A stretch of 43,119 bases of DNA from a bacterium (GCA_020444425.1 JAHLLB010000039.1:1-43119); one strand, 5' to 3'. Shown: positions 1 to 8,077, numbered from the stretch's first letter. Numbers and translations: made by a program. The notes: generated by a model not told the origin, from the sequence alone.

Positions 1-55
1 TAGCCCATAGCCCATAGCCCATAGCCCATAGCCCATAGCCCATAGCCCATAGCCC
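1..55. repeat. Heptamer tandem repeat TAGCCCA
   Basis: Seven perfect copies of TAGCCCA plus a partial copy run from the window edge to 10 bases before the first gene. The same unit recurs at 2741-2809, and its complement at 23522-23621. No gene can be assigned to it. By analogy with the other tracts it probably follows a gene that lies upstream of the window. Confidence 0.95.
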
Positions 56-64
56 GGATTTCCC

Positions 65-1255
65 ATGACTCATTCCATCGAAACGATCCAGGATCATCTT
101 AAGCGTCTCAACGTTGACGGCTGGCTGCTCTACGTCTGGCGTGACCGCAACCCGACCGCGCTGGCGACACTCGGCATGCCGCTGGACGGCCACATCAGCC
201 GCCGCGCGTTCTACTTCATCCCGACCGAGGGTGAGCCACGCAAGCTGCATCACGCCATCGAGCCGCACACACTCGAGCATCTGCCCGGCAGTGAGGACCG
301 TTACCTCAGCTACCAGTCGCTGCACGAGAAGCTGAAAACCCTGATCGGCGGCGCAAAGAAAATCGCAATGGAATACAGCCCGAACGCGCTGATTCCGACG
401 GTCGCCTGGGTGGACGCCGGCACCATCGAGCTCGTCCGCAGCTTCGGCGTCGAGGTGGTCTCAAGCGCCGAGCTGATCCAGCAGTTCGAGGCGGTGCTCA
501 GCGACGCGCAGATCGAATCACATTTGCGCTCGGCGGTCCTGATCCGTGATATCGCCCGCGAGGGCTTTGAGTACATCCACGCCAAGCTGATCACCGGCGA
601 GGACGTTCGCGAGTACGAAGTCCAGCAACTGATCATGCGCCGCTTCGAAGAAAACCACATGATCACCGAACATCCGCCGATTGTCGCCGCCAACGCGCAC
701 GCCTCCGATCCGCACTACAGCCCGGAACTGGGCAAGGACGCCGCGTTTGCACCCGGCGACCTCGTGCTGATCGACCTCTGGGCGAGCGAGGGGGATGACC
801 CGTTGTCCGTCGTCGCCGACGAAACCTGGATGGGCTACATGGGCCCGACCGTGCCGGACAAGATGCAGGAAGTGTGGCAGCTCGCACGTGACGCCCGCCG
901 GGCTGGGTTCAACCTCGTCAAATCCCGCTACGAGCAGGGCCAGGCCGTGTACGGCTGGGAGGTCGATGACGCCGTCCGCGAGCCGATTGTCGCTGCCGGG
1001 TACGGAGACTACTTCATCCACCGCACCGGCCACTCGATCACCACCGTCACCCACGGTAACGGCGCCAACATCGACAATCTCGAAACGAAAGAGCTGCGTC
1101 CATTGATCCCACGCACGTTGTTCTCGATCGAACCCGGCATCTACCTGCCCGAGTTCGGCGTGCGCACCGAGAACGATGTCCTGATCACACCGGACAAGCG
1201 AGTGATCGTCGCCGACGGCTGCGACCAGGAAGACGTGTTTACGTTTCAGGTGTGA
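65..1255 (+). CDS. M24 family metallopeptidase (Xaa-Pro aminopeptidase-like)
   Basis: A cytoplasmic aminopeptidase of the pita-bread fold that would remove N-terminal residues, typically ahead of proline, using two metal ions. Residues 1-145 resemble a creatinase-type N-terminal domain and residues 155-390 the M24 catalytic domain. The five family metal ligands can be placed as D237, D252, H323 (in a HRTGHS motif), E356 (IEPGIY) and E369 (RTEND), with H330 as the usual extra catalytic His. No signal peptide is visible. The length of 396 aa is normal for PepP/PepQ-like proteins. The ATG at 65 lies just after a heptamer tract and lacks a clear Shine-Dalgarno, so transcription and translation signals may sit inside or upstream of the repeat. 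Substrate specificity (Xaa-Pro or prolidase) cannot be decided from sequence alone. Confidence 0.9.
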   Translation: MTHSIETIQDHLKRLNVDGWLLYVWRDRNPTALATLGMPLDGHISRRAFYFIPTEGEPRKLHHAIEPHTLEHLPGSEDRYLSYQSLHEKLKTLIGGAKKIAMEYSPNALIPTVAWVDAGTIELVRSFGVEVVSSAELIQQFEAVLSDAQIESHLRSAVLIRDIAREGFEYIHAKLITGEDVREYEVQQLIMRRFEENHMITEHPPIVAANAHASDPHYSPELGKDAAFAPGDLVLIDLWASEGDDPLSVVADETWMGYMGPTVPDKMQEVWQLARDARRAGFNLVKSRYEQGQAVYGWEVDDAVREPIVAAGYGDYFIHRTGHSITTVTHGNGANIDNLETKELRPLIPRTLFSIEPGIYLPEFGVRTENDVLITPDKRVIVADGCDQEDVFTFQV

Positions 1256-1264
1256 AAAAGCAGG

Positions 1265-1306
1265 TTTGAGGTATGAGGTGTGAGGTTTGAGGTGTGAGGT
1301 GTGAGG
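1265..1306. repeat. Degenerate heptamer tract (GAGGTGT type)
   Basis: Six consecutive 7-bp units of the form NTGAGGT begin 9 bases after the peptidase stop codon. Positions 1274-1292 are perfectly complementary to 1430-1448, where the same heptamers occur in reverse orientation, so the two tracts could pair around the intervening hairpin. Confidence 0.9.
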
Positions 1307-1313
1307 AAATGCG

Positions 1314-1344
1314 GGGGACAGTCGCGTGCGGCTGTCCCCTTTTT
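1314..1344 (+). terminator. Rho-independent terminator after the peptidase gene
   Basis: GGGGACAG (1314-1321) pairs with CTGTCCCC (1332-1339) around a 10-base loop, followed by five T residues. It lies directly downstream of the heptamer tract, about 60 bases after the stop codon. Confidence 0.8.
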
Positions 1345-1429
1345 CGTAAGTGCACCGTGTGTTTTATGGGTGGAGAGTTCAACCTCAACCAGTTTCAACG
1401 TGCTTCAGTCCTTGATTTTGCTGTCTTTT

Positions 1430-1453
1430 CCTCAAACCTCACACCTCACACCC
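1430..1453. repeat. Inverted heptamer tract (CTCACAC type)
   Basis: Three 7-bp units, CTCAAAC then CTCACAC twice, are the reverse complement of the tract at 1265-1306. Nineteen bases (1430-1448) match 1274-1292 perfectly in inverted orientation. The rest of the gap between the peptidase and the J-protein (1345-1678) has no convincing gene. A GTG-started extension of the J-protein frame crosses part of it but has non-coding base composition. Confidence 0.8.
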
Positions 1454-1584
1454 GTCTTTTGAGGCACGGGCCTTGCAAAATCCATCCGTACACAACAGCC
1501 GCGCACCGATCCTTTTCCGCGTGAACCGGTGACGATTCCCCGAGTTCACGGAAAGTGCCCAACAGAGAGGCTGCGCAGAACTGA

Positions 1585-1624
1585 CAATTCGACAGAGTTT
1601 GCCTGTCGGAATTGCAGGTATAGT
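1585..1624 (+). promoter_or_regulatory. Inverted repeat with adjacent -10-like box upstream of the J-protein gene
   Basis: CAATTCGACAG (1585-1595) and CTGTCGGAATTG (1603-1614) form an inverted repeat with one bulged base. Five bases later comes TATAGT (1619-1624), a good -10 box without a well-spaced -35. This would suit a repressor-controlled promoter for the chaperone genes. It is not the CIRCE sequence recognised by HrcA. The functional assignment is inference. Confidence 0.3.
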
Positions 1625-1665
1625 CTGCCAATTCGGCGTATTTCACGGAACAAAACACAGCTCAC

Positions 1666-1671
1666 GGGGAG
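1666..1671 (+). promoter_or_regulatory. Shine-Dalgarno pointing to an ATC start codon
   Basis: GGGGAG ends 7 bases before an in-frame ATC at 1679. No ATG, GTG or TTG lies at usable distance in this frame: the nearest GTG (1674) is out of frame, and the next in-frame one is 150 bases upstream. The ribosome site therefore supports ATC as the initiation codon of the J-protein. Confidence 0.5.
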
Positions 1672-1678
1672 CCGTGCC

Positions 1679-2692
1679 ATCGAATACAAAGATTATTACA
1701 AGACGCTCGGAGTCGACCGCAAGGCCAGCCAGGACGAAATCCACAAGGCCTACCGCAAGCTCGCGCGCAAGTTTCACCCCGACGTGAACAAGGACAAGGG
1801 CGCCGAGGACAAGTTCAAGGCGGTCGGGGAAGCGTACGAGGTGCTGAAAGACCCCGGTAAGCGCAAGAAGTACGACACCCTCGGTGCGAACTGGAAGCAG
1901 GGACAGGGATTCCGTCCCCCGCCGGGCTGGGAAGGTGGATTCCGTACCCAACCCGGTGGTGGCCGTCAGCACCAACAGCAGGAGTTCTCCGGCTTCAGCG
2001 ATTTCTTCGACGCGTTTTTCGGTGGTGGCGGATTCGGTGGCTTCACCAGCACCGGCGGACAGGGCGGTCCGGGAGGATTCGCCGGGTTCGGTGGCCAGCA
2101 GGGCCAGCGGCCGGGCGGACGTCCCGGCATGAAGGGATTCGACCACGAAGCCCACATGGACCTGACCCTCGAGGAAGCGCTCGCGGGCGGCAGCCATCGT
2201 GTCAGCCTGCAGCACACCCCGCAGGGTGGCGCGCAGCCGCCAACGCAGAAAACGCTGGACGTCAAGATCCCGCCGTATGTCAAGGACGGGATGAAAATCC
2301 GTGTCCCGAAGCAGGGCGGAGCTGGTGTTGCCGGCGGGCAGCCGGGTGATTTGTTCCTCACCGTCCGGCTCAAGCCGCATCCGTATTTCAAGCCGGACGA
2401 GCACGATCTGCGTATGGCGCTGCCGGTCTCGCCGTGGGAAGCGATGCGGGGCGCGACGGTCACCGTGCCGACCCTCGATGGTAAGGTCAAGGTGACGATC
2501 AAGCCCGGCGCACGGTCGGGACAAAAGCTGCGTCTCGCCAACCAGGGCCTGCCGAAGAAGGGCGGGGGACGGGGCGACCTGTTCGCCGAAATTCAGATCC
2601 AGATCCCGGCGAAACCGTCCAAACACGAGAAGGAAATGATGGAGTTGCTGGCCAACCGCAGCGCCTTTAATCCACGCGAGTGGGAGAAATAG
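1679..2692 (+). CDS. cbpA: CbpA/DnaJ-type J-domain co-chaperone
   Basis: A cytoplasmic co-chaperone that would stimulate the Hsp70 ATPase and deliver unfolded clients. Counting from 1679, residues 1-70 are a J domain with the HPD motif (in KFHPDV). Residues 80-145 are a Gly/Phe-rich linker, and residues 150-320 are the two beta-sandwich client-binding domains. The four Cys-rich zinc repeats of classical DnaJ are absent, which makes it a type II (CbpA-like) protein. Starting at ATC 1679 gives 337 aa and the family N-terminus M-E-Y-K-D-Y-Y. Starting at GTG 1529 would add 50 residues with no resemblance to J-proteins and only about half G/C at third codon positions, unlike the gene body. htpG follows on the same strand, consistent with a chaperone group. 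The family is certain; the start is not. Confidence 0.9.
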   Translation: MEYKDYYKTLGVDRKASQDEIHKAYRKLARKFHPDVNKDKGAEDKFKAVGEAYEVLKDPGKRKKYDTLGANWKQGQGFRPPPGWEGGFRTQPGGGRQHQQQEFSGFSDFFDAFFGGGGFGGFTSTGGQGGPGGFAGFGGQQGQRPGGRPGMKGFDHEAHMDLTLEEALAGGSHRVSLQHTPQGGAQPPTQKTLDVKIPPYVKDGMKIRVPKQGGAGVAGGQPGDLFLTVRLKPHPYFKPDEHDLRMALPVSPWEAMRGATVTVPTLDGKVKVTIKPGARSGQKLRLANQGLPKKGGGRGDLFAEIQIQIPAKPSKHEKEMMELLANRSAFNPREWEK

Positions 2693-2740
2693 TCGGCGAG
2701 TACCAAGTCGGCATGTACAAAGTCGAAGGTCTGAAGTCGA

Positions 2741-2809
2741 TAGCCCATAGCCCATAGCCCATAGCCCATAACCCATAGCCCATAACCCATAGCCCATAAC
2801 CCATAGCCC
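2741..2809. repeat. Heptamer tandem repeat TAGCCCA/TAACCCA
   Basis: About ten 7-bp units fill most of the gap between the J-protein and htpG. The last units alternate TAGCCCA and TAACCCA three times, giving a 14-bp higher-order period. The 48 bases before the tract (2693-2740) also show a decayed 14-15 base period built on AGTCG. No hairpin follows, unlike most other tracts in the window. Confidence 0.95.
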
Positions 2810-2853
2810 TGAACAACAACCTTTCAACGATCACGATAAACGGAACACCAACC

Positions 2854-4797
2854 ATGAGCGAAAGCAAGGCCAAGAACACGAGCAAGAAACCGAAGACGCA
2901 GACGATGCAGTTCGAGGCGGAAGTCTCGCACCTGTTGAACATCGTCATCAACAGCCTCTACACCGACCATGAGATCTTCGTCCGCGAATTGATCTCGAAC
3001 GCCTCCGACGCGCTGGAGAAAGCACGGCACCGCCAGCTCACCGAGAAGGACGACATGGCCGACAGCGACCTGCCGCTGGAGATCCGGATTCGGGTCGATG
3101 AAGAAGCCAAGACCTTCGAAATCAGCGACACCGGCATCGGGATGACCCGTGACGAAGCCGTGCGCAACCTTGGCACCATCGCGCACTCCGGTTCGCGTGA
3201 ATTCCTCCAGTCGCTCGGCGAAAACGGCACCGACCTCAAGGACCTGATCGGCCAGTTCGGCGTCGGTTTCTACAGCGCGTTCATGGTCGCGAAAAAGGTG
3301 ACCGTGCATACCCGTTCCGCCGATCCGAACGCCAAGCCGGTTGTCTGGACCTCCGCTGGCGCGGGCTCGTTCGACATCCGCGAAACGGAATCCCTGCCAC
3401 GCGGCACGACCATTTCCGTCGATCTCAAGGATGACAAGGACCGTTACGCCAAGGCCGACGAGATCAAGGAGCTGATCAAGCGCTTCAGCAACTTCGTCGC
3501 GTACCCGATCTTCGTTAACGATGAGCAGGTGAACACCGTCCAGCCGTTGTGGACGAAGAATCCGTCGGAGATCAGCGAGGACGAGCTGAAGGAGTTTTAC
3601 AAGTTCGTCGCGGACGCCTTCGACGAGCCGATGTATCACCTGCAGTTCAACGCCGACGCGCCGCTCGCGATCCGTTCGATCCTGTTTGTGCCCGGGCAGA
3701 ACATGGAATCGTTCGGCATGGGACGGATGGAGCCGGGTGTCAGCCTGTACTGCCGCCGTGTCCTGATCCAGAACAAGGTCGAGGAGCTGCTGCCGGACTA
3801 TTTCCGTTTCATCCGCGGTGTTGTCGACAGCGAGGACCTGCCGCTCAACATCAGCCGTGAAACGATGCAGGACAGCGCCCTGGTCGCCAAATTGCGCAAG
3901 GTGCTGACCAAAAAGCTGATCAAGTTCCTCGCGTCACAGGCGGACGAAGACGCGAAGAAGTACGACGAGTTCTTCAAGCAGTTCGGCGTGTTCATCAAGG
4001 AAGGGGTCGCGTCCGACTTCGACTACCGGGACGACCTCGCGAAGCTGCTGCGTTACGAGTCGGACAAAACCGCCGATGGCGAAACCACCAGTCTGCCGCA
4101 GTATGTCGAGAAAATGCCCGAGGATCAAAAGGCGATCTACTACATCAGCGGGCCGAACCGTGACGCGATCGAAGCCGGGCCATATCTCGAAGCCCTGCAG
4201 GAACGCGGGTTCGAGGTGCTGTACTGCTACGAAGGCGTGGACGATTTCGTCTTCAACAACCTGCGCGAGTTCGAGGGCAAGCAGCTCATCTCCGCCGACC
4301 AGTCCGACCTCAAGCTGGACGACGAACCAGCGAAGGACGAGTCCAACGACGATGAGTCCGGCGACGACAAGGCCGAGGACAAGAAGGACGAACCGAAGTC
4401 CGATGAGGAACGCGAAGCCGGCGACCTCGCTTCGTGGATCAAGAACCAGCTTGGGGACGCTGTCGAGGAAGTCCGTGTCAGCAAACGCCTGGTCAAGAGC
4501 CCGGCAGCGCTGGTCAACCCGGACGAGTTCATGACCACCGGCATGAAACGTGTGATGCAGTCGATCAACAAGACCGGCATGCCGATCGGCCAGCTGGTGC
4601 TCGAGATCAACCCGAAGCACAGGATTCTATCCCGTCTCAACACACTGCGCAAGCAGGACGCCGACAACCTGCTCGCGAAACAGGCCGCGAGCCTGTTGCT
4701 GACCAACGCGCAGATCGCCGCCGGCCTGCTGATCGACCCGAAGACGATGATGGAGCAGTCAACGAAGATTCTCGAGGCTGCGCTGGGTGAGGAGTAG
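2854..4797 (+). CDS. htpG: Hsp90 chaperone HtpG
   Basis: A cytoplasmic ATP-dependent dimeric chaperone of the GHKL family. The N-terminal ATPase domain (about residues 10-230) shows RELISN (44-49, catalytic E45), DTGIGM (92-97) and the lid glycine motif GQFGVGFYSAF (133-143). Middle and C-terminal dimerisation domains follow, to 647 aa, close to the family norm of 620-650. Residues about 489-523 form a highly acidic, low-complexity insert rich in D, E and K between the middle and C-terminal domains. This is not the position of the eukaryotic charged linker, which lies between the N and middle domains. The ATG start is supported by the match of the N-terminus to the family. Its upstream neighbour is the J-protein, separated by a heptamer tract, so the two may be transcribed independently. 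Confidence 0.98.
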   Translation: MSESKAKNTSKKPKTQTMQFEAEVSHLLNIVINSLYTDHEIFVRELISNASDALEKARHRQLTEKDDMADSDLPLEIRIRVDEEAKTFEISDTGIGMTRDEAVRNLGTIAHSGSREFLQSLGENGTDLKDLIGQFGVGFYSAFMVAKKVTVHTRSADPNAKPVVWTSAGAGSFDIRETESLPRGTTISVDLKDDKDRYAKADEIKELIKRFSNFVAYPIFVNDEQVNTVQPLWTKNPSEISEDELKEFYKFVADAFDEPMYHLQFNADAPLAIRSILFVPGQNMESFGMGRMEPGVSLYCRRVLIQNKVEELLPDYFRFIRGVVDSEDLPLNISRETMQDSALVAKLRKVLTKKLIKFLASQADEDAKKYDEFFKQFGVFIKEGVASDFDYRDDLAKLLRYESDKTADGETTSLPQYVEKMPEDQKAIYYISGPNRDAIEAGPYLEALQERGFEVLYCYEGVDDFVFNNLREFEGKQLISADQSDLKLDDEPAKDESNDDESGDDKAEDKKDEPKSDEEREAGDLASWIKNQLGDAVEEVRVSKRLVKSPAALVNPDEFMTTGMKRVMQSINKTGMPIGQLVLEINPKHRILSRLNTLRKQDADNLLAKQAASLLLTNAQIAAGLLIDPKTMMEQSTKILEAALGEE

Positions 4798-4893
4798 CCG
4801 ATAAGCGAATGCTGCAACGTACCTCCGTGGACCTCTGTGCTCCATCCCGGAAGGGTACCGGTTGCTGCAGCAGTTGTCGATCAAAGATTGCGA

Positions 4894-4934
4894 GGGGGCA
4901 GATGGACGTTCACCGTTCCGCTGTCCCCCTTTTT
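4894..4934 (+). terminator. Terminator-like hairpin downstream of htpG
   Basis: GGGGGCAG (4894-4901) pairs with CTGTCCCCC (4921-4929) with one bulge, followed by five T residues. The T-run directly abuts the Shine-Dalgarno (GGAG at 4937) of the next gene, so termination here would also shape that gene's 5' end. Confidence 0.65.
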
Positions 4935-4945
4935 ATGGAGCCCCA

Positions 4946-5425
4946 ATGACCCCCGACGACCTGAAACTCGCCTTCGCGGTCAGCCAGAGCCAGGTGAACG
5001 TGTACCTCAAGGACGTTACGCCGGAGCTGGCGCTGACCCGTCCGCCCAACGGCGGCAACACCATCCACTGGATTCTCGGCCATATCCTCGCCGAACGCTT
5101 GGAGGCGGTGTCGAGGAACGATAGCCCGATCCCGGATACTGTGCCCGATCTGTCGAATTACACCACCGGAAGCACGCCGGAGGAGAATCCGGTGCTGTCC
5201 TTCGACGAGCTCAAGGCGTTGATCCCGCTCAGCTTCGACCTGATCAACCGGATGCTCGATTCGTTGAACGAGAATGCCCTTAACGCTACAATCGACAGCA
5301 CCATCCTCGGCCAGCCGCCGACTCGCGCGCAGGATCTGTTCGTCTACACGCAGCACGAGATGTACCACATCGGCCAGATCAGTCTCGCACGGCGGGTGCT
5401 GGGCATGCCGGGCGTAGGTTTCTGA
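4946..5425 (+). CDS. DinB-like putative metal-dependent enzyme
   Basis: A 159-aa cytoplasmic four-helix-bundle protein of the DinB/YfiT superfamily, whose members bind a divalent metal through three histidines and include thiol S-transferases. The pattern is visible: one His in the helix NTIHWILGH and two in HEMYHIGQ near the C-terminus. ATG 4946 has GGAG five bases upstream. The longer reading from 4862 would add residues across the terminator stem and has no family similarity. The substrate is unknown. DinB-fold enzymes often use bacillithiol or mycothiol, but nothing here shows which thiol this organism uses. Confidence 0.75.
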   Translation: MTPDDLKLAFAVSQSQVNVYLKDVTPELALTRPPNGGNTIHWILGHILAERLEAVSRNDSPIPDTVPDLSNYTTGSTPEENPVLSFDELKALIPLSFDLINRMLDSLNENALNATIDSTILGQPPTRAQDLFVYTQHEMYHIGQISLARRVLGMPGVGF

Positions 5426-5430
5426 GGCCA

Positions 5431-5453
5431 GTTGTGAGTGGTGAGTTGTAAGG
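5431..5453. repeat. Short heptamer tract (GTGAGTG type)
   Basis: Three degenerate 7-bp units of the GTGAGTG/GTGAGTT type start five bases after the DinB-like stop codon. Confidence 0.75.
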
Positions 5454-5469
5454 GTAGAGTAATAGGCAA

Positions 5470-5504
5470 CGGGCAACACCCCGCCAGCCGGAGCGCGTTG
5501 CCCG
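5470..5504. terminator. Hairpin between convergent genes
   Basis: CGGGCAAC (5470-5477) pairs with GTTGCCCG (5497-5504). It sits between the DinB-like gene (+) and the serine hydrolase gene (-) and could terminate both. No long T-run is present on either strand. Confidence 0.5.
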
Positions 5505-5516
5505 CAGCCGGTTTCG

Positions 5517-6698
5517 TCAGTACTCCGCCAGCACGGCTTCAATCGCCTCCACAACCGCGTCGGCAGAGACTCCGTGTTCCGGATCGTCGAGACGTGTATT
5601 CCCGTTGACCATCACCGCAATCCGCCAACCGTTCCACTCATACAACGCGGTCTGGTAGCCGACGATGCTTCCGTTGTGGCCGAATCCAAGCGGAGAATCA
5701 ACCACACCCATTCCGTATTCGAAGCCATTCACGCCGGTTGGAACGGTGTCCCACAGCTGATCCATCGATTCCGCCGAAAGCAGGCCGCCGTCACGGATGA
5801 CACTCAACCAGGTCTGCAGATCCGCGAGAGTCGAGACCAGATTCCCGCTGGCGAGCACGTAATCCGGCGCGACATCCGTGGTCTCAACCCACTCAGCGTC
5901 GATCACGCCCGGGGGTGCGTACCCGTGCAGGTACGGCGAGGGCATGGATCCATCATGCGAGGCCGAGTACGTGTCCGTCAGCCCCGCAGGAGTAAGGACG
6001 TAATCGCGCATGAGCACACCATATCTCTGCCCCATGACCTCTTCCGCAATTTTTCCGAGCACGGCGTAGTTCGTATTGCAGTACATCCACTGCTCGCCCG
6101 GTGCAAACAGGGCCGGTCCCATGGACGCCGCCAACGCGATGATGCTATCGAACGAGTACTCCACCGGTGGCCAGGTGGATTGAAATTCGTCGGAGGCGAG
6201 GTACTCCGGCCAGCCGCTGCGCATCTGCAACAAGTGACGCACGGTGACGTGGTCAGCGTTCGGCAATGGGCAATCGGGAAGGTATGCCGTCACTGGAGTG
6301 TCGAGTTCGAGCAGACCCTGTTCAGCGATATGCAGAATCAGCACCGCAGTAAAGGATTTGCTCACCGATCCGATGCGAGTGAAAGCTGAGGGGTCCATCG
6401 GTGTGCCGCTCCATTCATCTTCGGTGGGGAAGGAGTCAACAACCATGAACCCGCTGGCGATCTCATACTCCGCGCCGTCCTCGCCAGGTTGCACGACCAT
6501 CGCCGCGGCGCCGGGAAGCTCAAGGACCGCCAGCACGCTGTCCACCGCAGTTTGCAGCGCAAGTTCGAGCTCGTCATCAGGTGCCGGTAACACACTGCTG
6601 GAGTCGTCGTCACACCCGGTCAAACCCAGTGACAGCAGGCCAAACAGCAAACTCGAAGCGACGACCCATGTGCGGAAGAATACTCTCCAGCGTCTCAC
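5517..6698 (-). CDS. Class-C beta-lactamase-fold serine hydrolase lipoprotein
   Basis: A secreted, lipid-anchored serine hydrolase of the beta-lactamase/D-Ala-D-Ala carboxypeptidase superfamily (Pfam Beta-lactamase type). A signal peptide ends in a lipobox with Cys at residue 29 (LTGC). Catalytic motifs are S111-V-S-K114 (SxxK), Y206-C-N208 (YxN) and H341-N-G343 (the HxG variant of KTG). The length of 393 aa is typical. GTG 6698 is preceded by AGGAG seven bases upstream. It is a single-gene unit facing the DinB-like gene. Members of this family include peptidases and esterases as well as beta-lactamases; the substrate cannot be read from sequence, and antibiotic resistance should not be assumed. 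Confidence 0.88.
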   Translation of the reverse strand: MRRWRVFFRTWVVASSLLFGLLSLGLTGCDDDSSSVLPAPDDELELALQTAVDSVLAVLELPGAAAMVVQPGEDGAEYEIASGFMVVDSFPTEDEWSGTPMDPSAFTRIGSVSKSFTAVLILHIAEQGLLELDTPVTAYLPDCPLPNADHVTVRHLLQMRSGWPEYLASDEFQSTWPPVEYSFDSIIALAASMGPALFAPGEQWMYCNTNYAVLGKIAEEVMGQRYGVLMRDYVLTPAGLTDTYSASHDGSMPSPYLHGYAPPGVIDAEWVETTDVAPDYVLASGNLVSTLADLQTWLSVIRDGGLLSAESMDQLWDTVPTGVNGFEYGMGVVDSPLGFGHNGSIVGYQTALYEWNGWRIAVMVNGNTRLDDPEHGVSADAVVEAIEAVLAEY

Positions 6699-6779
6699 CT
6701 GTTTCTCCTGGCTGGTATCATGTATACGGCCATTCAGCTACTGTACGAACTGGTATAGCACGAATTTCGTCATGCGAAA

Positions 6780-6806
6780 ATTATAGTATTTTAATAATAA
6801 TAACAA
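6780..6806 (-). promoter_or_regulatory. Sigma70-like promoter of the serine hydrolase gene
   Basis: On the minus strand TTGTTA (6801-6806) and a perfect TATAAT (6780-6785) are 15 bases apart, about 80 bases upstream of the GTG start, in a locally AT-rich stretch. The spacing is two bases shorter than ideal. Confidence 0.5.
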
Positions 6807-7091
6807 GGAATCGCTCTCCCTGTTGCGATGTGCACCGCGTACTGCTGGAATGAGGTGAAATCTGAACGCAGAAACCACGAGTGGATTCTGTGCAGGGGCG
6901 AGCTGCATCTGGTCTACATGGTCTCTGGCTGAGTAACCGATTCACGAAATCCTGAGTCTCTCGGATGGGAGATCGCCAGCAACTACAGGCTTCCGAAGGA
7001 GTGTGGAATTCCGTTACTTACTGGTCTATCTGTCGATTTTCCCGCACAATCAGGGTTCGAAACGTTCATTTGCTTACAGGGAGACAAGCCG
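6807..7091. other. Intergenic region without a recognised gene
   Basis: This is the gap between the divergent serine hydrolase and YIP1 genes. Apart from the promoter at 6780-6806 and the Shine-Dalgarno of the YIP1 gene I see no gene, repeat or convincing second promoter here. Short frames lack coding character. Confidence 0.6.
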
Positions 7092-7913
7092 ATGATGACC
7101 TCGTCCGACGATCCGCAGGCGAAACCCGCCCCGGAAGTCGAGGAGCCGCAGGTGACGGCGGAAGCTGTCGAGGAAGAGGAAGAAGGCGTTGCGGTCAACC
7201 GTTGGCAGCGAGTTACGGCCGTTCTGTTCTCGCCCGCGGAAGCCATGCGTGGCGTAAAGCTCAATGGTGGCTGGCTCGCACCGTTGGTGGTGTTCCTGGT
7301 CTGCTCAACCTTGTATGTTTTCCTCGCCGGAGCGTTCCTGGGCGAGGAGCAGATGGATCGTGCCCGCGACCAGATGCAGGAACGGGTGGCCCAGGGACAG
7401 ATGACACAGGAGCAGGCCGACCAGGCGATGGAAGTGTCCGCCAGGTTTCAGGAGGGGATGGGTGGACGGATCACGATGCTGCTGGGCACGGTGGTCGTCA
7501 TCTTCATCATTACTCTGGTGATGTCGATCCTGCTGCTGCTGATCGGAAACGTCATCCACAATGGTACCGCCAAGTTCGGCACCTACTGGTCGATGACCTG
7601 GTATGCCGGGGTTATCGGCTCGATCGGCATGTTGCTGATGGGAGTATTGATCATGCTGACGCAGGACGCCCAGGGCGGTCACCTCGGGCTCGGTATCCTG
7701 ACCAAGTCAAATCCGACCAGCGCCCTGCATGCCGCCGCAGCGACGGTCACCATCTTCTCCGTCTGGGAGGCGATTGTCGCCGGTATCGGCCTTAGCATTC
7801 TGGGCAAGATCGGGCGTGGCCTCGGGATTGTCTGGGGGCTTATCGTGTTTGTTGTGCTCCCGGCGACACTGACCTACATCCTGACCAACGCGTTCAGCGG
7901 GATGGCGGGCTGA
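7092..7913 (+). CDS. YIP1 family membrane protein
   Basis: A 273-aa inner-membrane protein with a Yip1-like domain. Residues 1-35 are a hydrophilic, very acidic cytoplasmic tail. A FSPAEAMRGV segment typical of bacterial YIP1 proteins follows, then about five hydrophobic helices (near 58-80, 130-160, 170-195, 215-240 and 245-268). A Gln/Glu-rich loop lies at 82-118. ATG 7092 has a GGGAGA ribosome site. Bacterial YIP1 proteins have no settled function. Its position ahead of the efflux operon is probably coincidental, because a hairpin and a likely promoter intervene. Confidence 0.8.
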   Translation: MMTSSDDPQAKPAPEVEEPQVTAEAVEEEEEGVAVNRWQRVTAVLFSPAEAMRGVKLNGGWLAPLVVFLVCSTLYVFLAGAFLGEEQMDRARDQMQERVAQGQMTQEQADQAMEVSARFQEGMGGRITMLLGTVVVIFIITLVMSILLLLIGNVIHNGTAKFGTYWSMTWYAGVIGSIGMLLMGVLIMLTQDAQGGHLGLGILTKSNPTSALHAAAATVTIFSVWEAIVAGIGLSILGKIGRGLGIVWGLIVFVVLPATLTYILTNAFSGMAG

Positions 7914-7970
7914 GGATCTTTTTTTGCCGAAAACAGGTTACACTTTCAGCAGCACCGGCAAGAGCGAGAT

Positions 7971-7999
7971 GGGGACATCCGAAATTCCGTGATGTCCCC
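7971..7999 (+). terminator. Hairpin downstream of the YIP1 gene
   Basis: GGGGACATC (7971-7979) pairs with GATGTCCCC (7991-7999). It shares the GGGGACA core of hairpins at 1314, 14262 and 14390. A T-run is weak (GTATTTC), so this may be either a terminator or a REP-like palindrome. Confidence 0.5.
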
Positions 8000-8024
8000 G
8001 TATTTCGCAGGGATACTCGGAGAG

Positions 8025-8052
8025 TTGAACATTCGGCTCGGAGTGCTGTAAC
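8025..8052 (+). promoter_or_regulatory. Possible sigma70 promoter of the efflux operon
   Basis: TTGAAC (8025-8030) and TGTAAC (8047-8052) are 16 bases apart, 60 bases upstream of the TolC-like gene. Both boxes are only partial matches to consensus. Confidence 0.3.
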
Positions 8053-8077
8053 TCGAACCCCCCTCACACAGTCCATA

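Noticed and set aside
1294..1524. A 76-residue plus-strand frame after the peptidase gene
   Set aside because: It runs across the terminator hairpin and both inverted heptamer tracts, with no ribosome site and no recognisable content.
2593..2951. Minus-strand frames encoding repeated MGYGLWA peptides
   Set aside because: They are translations of the heptamer tract at 2741-2809 and overlap the J-protein and htpG genes.
5517..6698. Beta-lactamase as an antibiotic resistance gene
   Set aside because: The fold and motifs are those of a broad hydrolase family, with YCN and HNG variants and a lipoprotein signal. Sequence alone gives no support for antibiotic hydrolysis.
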